Origin: Bacteroidaceae bacterium
Lineage (GTDB): Bacteria; Bacteroidota; Bacteroidia; Bacteroidales; Bacteroidaceae
Length of the DNA: 15,263 nt
Assembly: GCA_017961965.1 (NCBI GenBank)
Contig: JAGCWG010000322.1
Coordinates: forward strand, 1 to 15,263
Direction: 5' to 3'
The notes below the pieces were generated by a model that was not told the origin of the DNA, searched no databases, and worked only from the letters and a program-made list of their open reading frames with translations. Both the position numbers and the translations under genes were made by a program. Shown piece by piece: positions 1 through 7,952 of this stretch (position 1 is its first letter; each line of letters starts with the position of its first letter).

Positions 1-375
1 AACACCGCTATGCGCGAGCTCTTCCTCCAGATTGTCTATGGTCGCACCCAGAGCGCCTTCTCGGAAGGTGGCCTGATGATTGGTGCTGGCCTCGAAGACC
101 TTGGCAAGGGCCTCATCTCCCAGACCGGTACCCTCTATGGTACTAAGGTTAAGGGCACACGCTACCTGCAGCTCACCGAAGGCTACATCACCAAGATGTT
201 CCTCGACAAGGACGACCAGGTTTGCGGTTACGAGTTCGTTCACATGGGCAAGTTCATGGATGCCATCAAGAAAGGCGTTCCTGCCGACGAAGCCCTGAAG
301 AGTGTCACTGGCACTTACGGTCGCACAAAGGCCGAGGACGGTGCAGTGAAGAGTATTGACCCACGTAAAGAATAA
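1..375 (+). CDS. NifU-like iron-sulfur cluster assembly scaffold protein, C-terminal part
   Basis: The reading frame is open from base 1 (residues N-T-A before the first visible Met at base 10), so the gene begins upstream and only about its last 124 residues are seen. The segment MRELFLQIVYGRTQSAF followed by SEGGLMIGAGLEDLGKG matches my memory of the long NifU-like 'iron-sulfur cluster assembly scaffold protein' of anaerobes, which typically ends in IDPRKE as here. That family is thought to hold nascent Fe-S clusters in the cytoplasm; the cysteine-bearing scaffold half lies outside the window, so activity cannot be judged. It is followed after 15 bases by the GGGtGRT gene, whose Shine-Dalgarno overlaps this stop codon, so the two are almost certainly one operon. 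Codons here are rich in C/G at the third position (GCC, CTC, GGC), unlike the neighbour. Family call fairly sure; function inferred from the family name. Confidence 0.75.
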   Translation, partial: NTAMRELFLQIVYGRTQSAFSEGGLMIGAGLEDLGKGLISQTGTLYGTKVKGTRYLQLTEGYITKMFLDKDDQVCGYEFVHMGKFMDAIKKGVPADEALKSVTGTYGRTKAEDGAVKSIDPRKE

Positions 376-380
376 GGAGG
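374..380 (+). promoter_or_regulatory. Shine-Dalgarno sequence of the GGGtGRT gene
   Basis: AAGGAGG ends 10 bases before the ATG at 391 and overlaps the TAA stop of the upstream gene. A strong consensus ribosome-binding site is unusual in Bacteroidales. It fixes this start and, together with the codon bias of the gene, suggests high translation. Confidence 0.75.
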
Positions 381-390
381 AAACAAGAAT

Positions 391-1407
391 ATGATTAGAG
401 AAGTAAAATTCGAATCACAGGACCGTCGTATCAAGCAGATTCTTGCTTGTCTCAATAAGCACGGAATTGCTTCAATCGAAGAAGCTAACGAAATCTGCGA
501 GAAGGCAGGTCTCGACCCATACCAGACATGTGAGGAAACTCAGATGATTTGTTTCGAGAACGCAAAGTGGGCTTACGTAGTAGGTACTGCTATCGCTCTC
601 AAGGAGAAGGCAAAGAACGCTGTAGAGGCTGCTAACTACATCGGTGAGGGTCTCCAGTCATTCTGTATCCCAGGTTCAGTAGCTGACGACCGTAAGGTTG
701 GTATCGGCCACGGTGAGCTCGCTGCTCGTCTTCTCGAGCCAGAGACTAAGTGTTTCGCATTCCTCGCAGGTCACGAGTCATTCGCTGCTGCTGAGGGTGC
801 TATCAAGATTGCTCAGATGGCTAACAAGTCAAGACCAGCTGACAAGCCACTCCGTTGTATCCTCAACGGTCTTGGTAAGGATGCTGCAATGATTATCTCA
901 CGTATCAACGGATTCACATACGTAAAGACTCAGTTCGACTACTTCACAGGTGAACTTAAGATCGTTGAGAAGAAGGCATATTCAAACGGACCACGTGCCG
1001 CAGTTAACTGCTACGGTGCAGACGATGTTCGTGAAGGTGTTGCTATCCTCTGGCACGAGGACGTAGATGTATCTATCACAGGTAACTCTACTAACCCAAC
1101 TCGTTTCCAGCACCCAGTAGCTGGTACATACAAGAAGGAGCGTACACGTGCTGGTAAGCCATACTTCTCAGTAGCATCAGGTGGTGGTACAGGTCGTACA
1201 CTTCACCCAGATAACATGGCAGCAGGTCCTGCATCTTACGGTATGACTGATACACTCGGTCGTATGCACTCAGATGCACAGTTCGCTGGTTCATCATCAG
1301 TACCTGCTCACGTTGAGATGATGGGATTCCTCGGAATCGGTAACAACCCAATGGTAGGATGCTCTGTAGCATGTGCCGTTAACGTTGACCTCGCTCTCAA
1401 CAAGTAA
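391..1407 (+). CDS. GGGtGRT family protein
   Basis: A 338-residue soluble protein with no signal peptide or membrane segment. The family-defining motif GGGTGRT is at residues 264-270, followed by LHPDN. The protein has ten cysteines (20, 36, 47, 54, 92, 121, 156, 207, 324, 328), including a CxxxC pair at 324-328, and a histidine- and glycine-rich segment (IGHGEL) near 105-110. The family is conserved in anaerobic bacteria but I know of no assigned biochemical function. Its pairing with a NifU-like scaffold gene suggests a role linked to Fe-S or metal handling, which is inference only. Codon use is strongly biased (TCA, CCA, GTA, CGT, AAG), typical of highly expressed genes in this group, and differs from the upstream gene. 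The ATG at 391 is supported by the AAGGAGG site just upstream. The gene ends before a strong intrinsic terminator. Confidence 0.9.
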   Translation: MIREVKFESQDRRIKQILACLNKHGIASIEEANEICEKAGLDPYQTCEETQMICFENAKWAYVVGTAIALKEKAKNAVEAANYIGEGLQSFCIPGSVADDRKVGIGHGELAARLLEPETKCFAFLAGHESFAAAEGAIKIAQMANKSRPADKPLRCILNGLGKDAAMIISRINGFTYVKTQFDYFTGELKIVEKKAYSNGPRAAVNCYGADDVREGVAILWHEDVDVSITGNSTNPTRFQHPVAGTYKKERTRAGKPYFSVASGGGTGRTLHPDNMAAGPASYGMTDTLGRMHSDAQFAGSSSVPAHVEMMGFLGIGNNPMVGCSVACAVNVDLALNK

Positions 1408-1435
1408 TCAGAAACACATTTCTTGATTATACATC

Positions 1436-1471
1436 ATCCCTTGCAACCCACGGTTGCAAGGGATTTTTTTT
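1436..1471 (+). terminator. Intrinsic terminator of the scaffold-GGGtGRT operon
   Basis: Perfect 13-bp stem (1436-1448 pairing with 1452-1464) with a 3-base loop, running directly into eight T residues. It lies 28 bases after the stop codon and is one of the strongest hairpins in the window. Confidence 0.93.
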
Positions 1472-1520
1472 CGTTTATCTATATTTGCCATTCCGTAATG
1501 AAAATGTTGATTCTTGTTTA

Positions 1521-1589
1521 GTTCTCCTTAGGTGTGCCTTAGGTTCCCCTTCGTTTCCCATACAATCCTAAGGGACACCTAAGGCGAAC
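1521..1589. repeat. Imperfect inverted repeat with CCTAAGG boxes
   Basis: Arms 1521-1543 and 1567-1589 are complementary at 21 of 23 positions, with a 23-base loop. Each arm itself carries the heptamer CCTTAGG or CCTAAGG twice or nearly so. It lies 50 bases past a separate strong terminator and is not followed by a T-run, so it is unlikely to be the operon terminator. It could be a dispersed palindromic element or a protein-binding site. Confidence 0.7.
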
Positions 1590-1771
1590 CTGACGAACAG
1601 GTAAAGGGAATACTTTTCATCTTCTAAGAAATACGTCAGAAACTTGAACGAAGCAGAGTTTGCTGTAAAGACTGCGGACATATAGCTGTGTCTCAATTGT
1701 TATTCTGTCTGTATTAAACTGTTCCTTGCCACTTTTATACCTTCCTTTACGAGCCTTGTTGCCAAGCCTTG

Positions 1772-1795
1772 TGAGTTTATGAGTTTGTGAGTTTT
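1772..1795 (+). repeat. Tandem octamer TGAGTTTN, three copies
   Basis: TGAGTTTA, TGAGTTTG and TGAGTTTT follow one another without a gap. The same octamer family recurs as five copies at 12272-12311. Confidence 0.75.
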
Positions 1796-1866
1796 TTTGT
1801 TTTATTGGAAAAAATGCCTCAACAACCCAAAAACATAAAAAATATAGTTATCCCAAGTTGGCTTGA

Positions 1867-2059
1867 ATTTTAACATTTCGGAAGCTTAATAAATGTAAAA
1901 ATTATAGCTTGAATGCTTAACTGGTGTTAATGCGACAGTGCGATTTGTTAAACTATTTCAAAATGGAGTGAAATTGTGTCTGAAACATTTTGTGGTTACT
2001 AAAAATCGTGATAATTTTAACACCGAAATCGTTAAGATGCTTCTGATTTTAACATTTCG
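1867..2059 (+). promoter_or_regulatory. Paired ATTTTAACATTTCG motifs upstream of htrA
   Basis: The 14-mer occurs at 1867-1880 and 2046-2059; the second copy ends 10 bases before the annotated htrA ATG. A related AATTTTAACACCGAAATCG lies between them near 2013-2031. Exact repetition upstream of a stress-protease gene suggests a regulator or sigma-factor site, but I know of no named regulator with this motif. Confidence 0.35.
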
Positions 2060-2069
2060 TCGGGATTAA

Positions 2070-3626
2070 ATGAATAAAAGTAATATTAAATATTTTGAAG
2101 TTATGAAACAAACTACAAAACGCTTTTATGGCACACTTGCTGCCTTGGCATTCTTTTCAGGTATTACTGGCGCTTTTGCCTTTTCTTTAGGTAACAGAAT
2201 TGTTTCGCGCAATTCTGCTTTTGCTGTGGAGACAGTTGAAGAACCACAGCCTTCGTTCATGACTTGCTCTAATGCTGGTACTCCTGCACAGCCTATCGAT
2301 CTCACTGAGGCTGCTGAGAAGGGATGTGCTTCTGTTGTATATATAAAGGTGACAGCTGGTGGCGATACGAAGGTTGTACGTTACCGTAATCCGTTTGCCG
2401 ATATCTTCGGCGATTTCTTCGGCGATGAAGGTATGCAGCAACGTGTTTATAAGACTCCTAAGCAACATTCATCAGGTAGTGGAGTAATCATCTCAAGCGA
2501 TGGTTATATCGTGACAAACAATCATGTGGTTGATAATGCGAGCAAGATTGAGGTCAAACTTAATGACAATCGAGAGTTTACGGCTACAGTCGTGGGTACA
2601 GATCCTGCTTCTGATCTGGCTCTTATCAAGATTGATGCCAAGAGTCTTCCAGCCATCGTGATTGGCGACAGCGAGACGTTGAAGGTGGGCGAGTGGGTAC
2701 TTGCCATCGGTAATCCTTTCAACCTCACAAGTACGGTTACTGCTGGTATCGTGAGTGCCAAGGGACGTGGCAGCATGGGTACTAACGGCGTACAGTCATT
2801 CATACAGACGGACGCAGCCATCAACAAAGGTAACTCTGGTGGTGCTCTTGTGAATGCACGTGGTGAGCTCGTGGGCATCAATGCCATGCTCCTAAGCGAG
2901 ACAGGTGGCTATCAGGGTTACGGATTTGCCATTCCTGTAAGTATAATGAAGAAAGTGGTATCTGACATCAAGGAGTATGGTGCTGTTCAGCGTGCCGTTC
3001 TCGGTATCAAGGGTGGTTCACTCAGCGATATCATTGACAGCAAGAAGTATGAGGATGAGAACTATGTATCTGACTATGGCACTAACGATGGTGTACTCGT
3101 GGATGAGGTTATCGAGAATGGTTCTGCCGAGGAGGCTGGCATCAAGAAGGGTGATGTCATCGTTGCTGTGGGAGATAAGAAGATAACAAAGATGTCTGAA
3201 CTTCAGGAGGACCTTGCTAAATTCAACCCTGGTGACAAGACTTCCATCACTATCATACGTGACAAGAAAGAGAAGAAGGTTAATGTAACCTTCCGCAACG
3301 TTCAGGGAAGCACCAAGGTTACCAAGGCATTGAGTCTCGAGAGTTGCGGTCTTGAACTCAAGGAACTGAGCGATAAGCAGAAGAAGGCTTACAACATAGC
3401 CAATGGTATTCAGGTGGCTAACGTGAAAGCTGGACCTTTCAAGACTGCTGGTGTGCCAAAGGGCTTTATCATCCGTAAGTGCAACGGCTATGTTATTAAG
3501 ACTATAGCTGACTTCGAGAAGGCCTTTAAGCTTGCCCTTGATTCAGAGGAACGTGCCCTCTTCATCACTGGTCAGATTCCTGCTGGCGAGCCAAACGTCT
3601 TTGCCGTTATGTTCCCAGAGGAGTAG
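2070..3626 (+). CDS. htrA: Periplasmic serine protease/chaperone HtrA (DegP/DegQ, Do family)
   Basis: A 518-residue secreted protease that degrades or refolds misfolded envelope proteins. A hydrophobic export segment lies at about residues 20-40, followed by a linker. The trypsin-like domain (about 80-300) shows the complete triad: His152 in TNNHVVD, Asp182 in SDLALIKID and Ser256 in GNSGGAL. Two PDZ domains follow, at about 310-405 (the GSAEEAGIKKGDVI core) and 420-505, the second being degenerate. Length and order fit the Do family. The start could also be the ATG at 2103, 11 codons later, giving MKQTTKRFYG and a more conventional signal peptide; both sites lack a strong Shine-Dalgarno. The gene stops at TAG and is followed by its own terminator, so it appears monocistronic. 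Repeated motifs upstream may control it. Confidence 0.95.
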   Translation: MNKSNIKYFEVMKQTTKRFYGTLAALAFFSGITGAFAFSLGNRIVSRNSAFAVETVEEPQPSFMTCSNAGTPAQPIDLTEAAEKGCASVVYIKVTAGGDTKVVRYRNPFADIFGDFFGDEGMQQRVYKTPKQHSSGSGVIISSDGYIVTNNHVVDNASKIEVKLNDNREFTATVVGTDPASDLALIKIDAKSLPAIVIGDSETLKVGEWVLAIGNPFNLTSTVTAGIVSAKGRGSMGTNGVQSFIQTDAAINKGNSGGALVNARGELVGINAMLLSETGGYQGYGFAIPVSIMKKVVSDIKEYGAVQRAVLGIKGGSLSDIIDSKKYEDENYVSDYGTNDGVLVDEVIENGSAEEAGIKKGDVIVAVGDKKITKMSELQEDLAKFNPGDKTSITIIRDKKEKKVNVTFRNVQGSTKVTKALSLESCGLELKELSDKQKKAYNIANGIQVANVKAGPFKTAGVPKGFIIRKCNGYVIKTIADFEKAFKLALDSEERALFITGQIPAGEPNVFAVMFPEE

Positions 3627-3696
3627 CACATTTAAAAATAAATAGTTTAATGTCGTCCAGTGAAGTGGTGACAAGCGGGAGGCATGAGTATAGTGG

Positions 3697-3730
3697 GAAC
3701 CCGTCGCCATTGCGACGGGTTCTTTATGTT
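3697..3730 (+). terminator. Intrinsic terminator of htrA
   Basis: Perfect 11-bp GC-rich stem (3697-3707 with 3712-3722), a 4-base CATT loop, then TTTATGTTT. It separates htrA from the next gene, which therefore needs its own promoter. Confidence 0.9.
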
Positions 3731-3757
3731 TAAACAAAATAAAAACACGACAAGTCA

Positions 3758-4801
3758 ATGAAGCGATATTTTATTATGCTGGTGTTTGTGCTTAATGTCA
3801 TGAACATGATGGCACAAACGAAAATTGTGGATTCTGCAACCAACTTGCCTGTGGCGTATGCTATTGTATATGATAGTAATGGTACCGTTGTGGGACATTC
3901 TGATGAATCAGGAATGGTAAACCTAAACAAAGGTAGGAAGTATTCCATTTCCCACTTAGGATATAAGTCATACGAGACGAATGTTTTTGGTGGCGAAAAG
4001 ACGATTTTTATGTTGCCAATATCATACGACTTGAAGGATGTGAGTGTAGAGGCAAAACGAAAGAAGTACTATCATGTTAGGTATTACTATCGTATCATTG
4101 AGGATGTCAACTCCATAATGAAGTATTACAAGGAGGGCTTTGTGGATTTTTCCGTTAACACAAAAAATCGTAAGGTCAAGTTGATCGGTAATAGAAGTAG
4201 GACTTACGTCTTGGATTCCCTGTTGAAGTTGGATGTGCAGAGGTCGTTTATGGTTGGTGACATGCATCTTGGCATCCCTTACTTGGATTCAAAGTCGCTT
4301 TATGAGAGGATTGTTAGTAATAAGAGAAACACCATTGACGACTCGGGTAATGTTTTATGTGGCACGGATATTTTTGGTACTTATGTTAAGCATGAGGACT
4401 CAAATGAGGCGGTACTTTCGTTTGATGGATTATATCCAAAACAGCGTAAAGTGTTGAATCTGTTTGGTTACACTCAGGTACTTGACAAATTCCAGAACAC
4501 GGAGGTTTTTCGTGATAATAATCTTGGTAATCATTCTATTTTTGATATTAGGGCATTTTCTGCTTATCGTCATTTTACGTTGAAGCATAAGAAAGAAGCA
4601 GTGACCAAGGACATTAATGTGAAGGATGAAGTGTTTATGGTCTGTTCGGAATATTCGAATGAGAAAAACAAGAATTCATTCTCGGCGATTACGAGTGAAA
4701 TATTGGATGAATACAGAATCAAGTATCCTTTGGAAAAAGTTCTCCTTGACCATATTCACAAGATGCGACAGAGGACTAACTTTCGAAAGTGGATGGAATA
4801 A
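3758..4801 (+). CDS. Secreted CarboxypepD_reg-like (beta-sandwich) domain protein
   Basis: 347 residues. Residues 1-20 form a signal peptide with a likely cleavage after MMAQ. Residues about 21-98 read as the small beta-sandwich 'carboxypeptidase D regulatory-like' domain of Bacteroidetes surface proteins (DSATNLPVAYAIVYDSNG, a short Asp/Glu-Gly turn, then ISHLGYKSYE). It lacks a following TonB plug and barrel. The remaining 250 residues are tyrosine- and lysine-rich, with no motif I recognise and no transmembrane barrel pattern, so this is not a TonB-dependent receptor. The mature protein is probably periplasmic or attached to the outer membrane. It lies between an upstream terminator and a 250-base AT-rich gap and has no obvious partner. 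Codon use is less biased than in the neighbours, which suggests low expression. Function unknown. Confidence 0.75.
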   Translation: MKRYFIMLVFVLNVMNMMAQTKIVDSATNLPVAYAIVYDSNGTVVGHSDESGMVNLNKGRKYSISHLGYKSYETNVFGGEKTIFMLPISYDLKDVSVEAKRKKYYHVRYYYRIIEDVNSIMKYYKEGFVDFSVNTKNRKVKLIGNRSRTYVLDSLLKLDVQRSFMVGDMHLGIPYLDSKSLYERIVSNKRNTIDDSGNVLCGTDIFGTYVKHEDSNEAVLSFDGLYPKQRKVLNLFGYTQVLDKFQNTEVFRDNNLGNHSIFDIRAFSAYRHFTLKHKKEAVTKDINVKDEVFMVCSEYSNEKNKNSFSAITSEILDEYRIKYPLEKVLLDHIHKMRQRTNFRKWME

Positions 4802-4906
4802 TATGCACAAAGGTGTGTTATGCCTAATGTATACCACGTGTAATGTTTATTTTTTAAGCGTAACCTTCGGGTTATTTAAACCAAAAAGCGATATTGTTGT
4901 CAAAAA

Positions 4907-4950
4907 AGACAGATCGGAAATTTGACTTCTTTAATCTGCTTTTTTTTATT
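4907..4950 (+). terminator. Possible weak terminator after the CarboxypepD_reg-like gene
   Basis: An A-rich tract with GACAGAT near 4907-4915 can pair with ATCTGC and the following eight-T run around 4935-4948, leaving a loop of about 20 bases. The T-run is convincing but the stem is short and imperfect. Confidence 0.35.
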
Positions 4951-5058
4951 ACTAAACCATAACCAAATATAGGAAGAAAGTAAGAAAAAGGATACATCAA
5001 TTGCCAAAATATTTAAGTAATAAAAAAACGAATAACGTATAAATTTAATATATATTGT

Positions 5059-5547
5059 ATGAGTGAAAACCTAATAATTGACAACAACGCATCTAAAGAA
5101 GATAAGTATGTGACGTTACTGCCACAGATTGAGGCAGTAATAGATGGAGAGCCAGACATCATCGCCAATATGGCAAATATTGCAAGTATGATACAGGAAA
5201 CATTCCAGTTTTGGTGGACAGGTTTCTATCGTGTGATTGACAACCAACTTGTTTTAGGACCATTCCAGGGACCTATGGCGTGTACACGAATCAAGTTCGG
5301 CAAGGGAGTGTGTGGTACTGCATGGAAAGAAGCGCAAACTATCATCGTGAAAGACGTGGATCAATTCCCTGGACACATTGCTTGTAGTAGTGCGTCAAGA
5401 AGCGAGATTGTTGTACCTCTGAAGGTGAATGGCGAAGTTGTCGGAGTGCTTGACATCGATAGCGAAAAACTCAGTAATTTTGATTCTACCGACCAAAAAT
5501 GGCTCGAAAAAGTGGCGGTTTTGCTATCTGCTGTTTACAAATCATAA
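5059..5547 (+). CDS. msrC: Free methionine-(R)-sulfoxide reductase (GAF fold)
   Basis: A 162-residue cytoplasmic enzyme that reduces free L-methionine-(R)-sulfoxide with thioredoxin. Family signatures are present in order: WWTGFY (52-57), LVLGPFQG (64-71), ACTRI with Cys75, GKGVCGTAW with Cys85, and FPGHIAC with Cys109. The Cys spacings of 10 and 24 are those of E. coli fRMsr (Cys84, Cys94, Cys118, from memory). The substrate-binding acidic residues correspond to Glu116 and Asp134 (LDID). One small difference is Ser110 after the catalytic Cys109, where Asp is usual as I recall. The gene stands alone, with a terminator directly after it. With the MsrA fusion at 11333-12268 it gives the region two methionine-sulfoxide repair activities of different substrate and stereochemistry. 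Confidence 0.93.
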   Translation: MSENLIIDNNASKEDKYVTLLPQIEAVIDGEPDIIANMANIASMIQETFQFWWTGFYRVIDNQLVLGPFQGPMACTRIKFGKGVCGTAWKEAQTIIVKDVDQFPGHIACSSASRSEIVVPLKVNGEVVGVLDIDSEKLSNFDSTDQKWLEKVAVLLSAVYKS

Positions 5548-5550
5548 GAT

Positions 5551-5597
5551 AATAGTCTCGGGTTTGACAAAATGTCACTCTCTGAGACTATTTTTTG
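5551..5597 (+). terminator. Intrinsic terminator after the fRMsr gene
   Basis: AATAGTCTC (5551-5559) pairs with GAGACTATT (5584-5592), enclosing an inner TGACA-AAA-TGTCA hairpin, and is followed by a T-run ending at 5596. It begins three bases after the stop codon. Confidence 0.9.
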
Positions 5598-5712
5598 TGT
5601 TTACAGTCCTGCTATTTTATATTCTTTGTATATTTGAGGCGCAATTTGATAACAAAATAATATTTGAACGGCATACAATCCGTTTTTGTGAACCTAAAAA
5701 GATACAACAAAT

Positions 5713-7050
<1,338 letters not shown>

Positions 7051-7063
7051 ACGGATATCATAT

Positions 7064-7100
7064 AAAATAAGGCGTGATTTGTTCACGCCTTATTTTGTTT
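7064..7100 (+). terminator. Intrinsic terminator of gdhA
   Basis: Perfect 14-bp stem (7064-7077 with 7083-7096) with the 5-base loop TTTGT. The flanking A and T tracts make it usable in both directions, so it could also serve the convergent lipoprotein gene. Confidence 0.92.
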
Positions 7101-7189
7101 ATGTCAAATACTTGTTGTTTTATACTAATTCAATATGCTTTCTTAGGAAAAATAAAAAAACAGAAACTTTAATTGCGGAAATGTGAATG

Positions 7190-7552
7190 TTATTTTTCCT
7201 TCTCTGTGCCAAGGCCTTGGAGTATGCCTTTTACAGCAGAAGCAGCATTGACAGCCTTATTCATGATGTTACCAGTCACACCCTTTGCAAAACTTGCAAG
7301 GCATTTTCCTTGGAGAACACCGATTTCTTCGTATTCCTCTGATGTGTATTGGTCTTTATACTTGAGAATACGTTTATTAATCTTCTCGTAGTCTTCCTTT
7401 GCATTTTCCCAGTCTCTAATTGTGTAGTTAATGCCGTCACGTTCTATGTCACGCTGAAAAGCACTAAGGTTACGTATAGCCGATGTCTTTGTACTGCATG
7501 AAGACAGAAGTGCTGCCATACATACCAATGAGATAAAAGCTTTTGTTTTCAT
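7190..7552 (-). CDS. Small hypothetical lipoprotein
   Basis: 120 residues. The N-terminus is a lipoprotein signal with lipobox L16-S17-S18-Cys19, so the mature protein should be lipid-anchored. The mature part contains a helical, strongly charged segment (about 31-75: FQRDIERDG, KEDYEKINKRILKYKDQY, EEYEEIGVLQGKC) and then an alanine/glycine-rich tail with AVNAASAVKG. The pattern resembles the small Bacteroidetes lipoproteins grouped under DUF6565, but I cannot confirm that. It is transcribed against its neighbours, converging on gdhA and diverging from ftsZ, and appears monocistronic. Function unknown. Confidence 0.8.
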   Translation of the reverse strand: MKTKAFISLVCMAALLSSCSTKTSAIRNLSAFQRDIERDGINYTIRDWENAKEDYEKINKRILKYKDQYTSEEYEEIGVLQGKCLASFAKGVTGNIMNKAVNAASAVKGILQGLGTEKEK

Positions 7553-7798
7553 AATTAAGTGAAAAAAAGATTAATAATGTTAAGTTGGTAAAGAAAAAAA
7601 AGAATTGTTAGTTAACACAACAAAATATTAACCAATAACCGCTTTTAATATTTTACTTTACCATAATTATGTCTGCAAAGAAAACGAATTTATCAATAAC
7701 TGCCAATACATTTGCATCTTTTTTCCGTAAATGACATTAAAAAACATATTAAACGTGATTTCATCGAGAAAATCCTATGATGGAAACGAAAAATAAAT

Positions 7799-7807
7799 TA
7801 TCTTTGC
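7799..7807 (+). promoter_or_regulatory. Candidate -7 promoter box for ftsZ
   Basis: TATCTTTGC fits the Bacteroidetes TAnnTTTGC consensus. No TTTG was found at the expected distance upstream, so this is a half match. Confidence 0.4.
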
Positions 7808-7840
7808 AATCGAATGAAATAAAGGCTTAATACAAAGCCA

Positions 7841-7868
7841 CCTGACTAACAACAGGACTAACATCAGG
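7841..7868 (+). repeat. Tandem 12-base repeat in the ftsZ leader
   Basis: Two successive 12-mers share GACTAACA, and the array is closed by CAGG. CCTGA at the left end can pair with TCAGG at the right end, so the RNA could fold as a hairpin. Confidence 0.5.
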
Positions 7869-7952
7869 CATGACCCAAGAGAGAGACAAGAACGTGTTCA
7901 TCGACATTATTTGGAGTCTGCCACTATTTGATATGTAAGAAGGGAATGTGTT

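Larger units (their letters stand above)
1472..2069. other. Non-coding gap before htrA
   Basis: About 600 bases without a credible gene. It holds an imperfect inverted repeat (1521-1589), three tandem octamers (1772-1795), and an AT-rich stretch carrying two copies of ATTTTAACATTTCG (1867-1880 and 2046-2059) next to the htrA start. No RNA gene was recognised. The htrA promoter must lie here but no clear TTTG/TAnnTTTG pair was found. Confidence 0.6.
7553..7952. other. Divergent intergenic region between the lipoprotein gene and ftsZ
   Basis: A 400-base AT-rich region that must hold promoters for both flanking genes. Two candidate -7 boxes for ftsZ are TACATTTGC (7707-7715) and TATCTTTGC (7799-7807), neither with a clear TTTG partner. 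Downstream are a 12-base tandem repeat (7841-7868) and a 22-codon reading frame (7870-7938). If 7799-7807 is the promoter, the ftsZ transcript has a leader of roughly 140 bases. Confidence 0.5.

Noticed and set aside
4861..4874. TAACC-TTCG-GGTTA hairpin after the CarboxypepD_reg-like gene
   Set aside because: Only five base pairs and no T-run follows; too weak to call a terminator.
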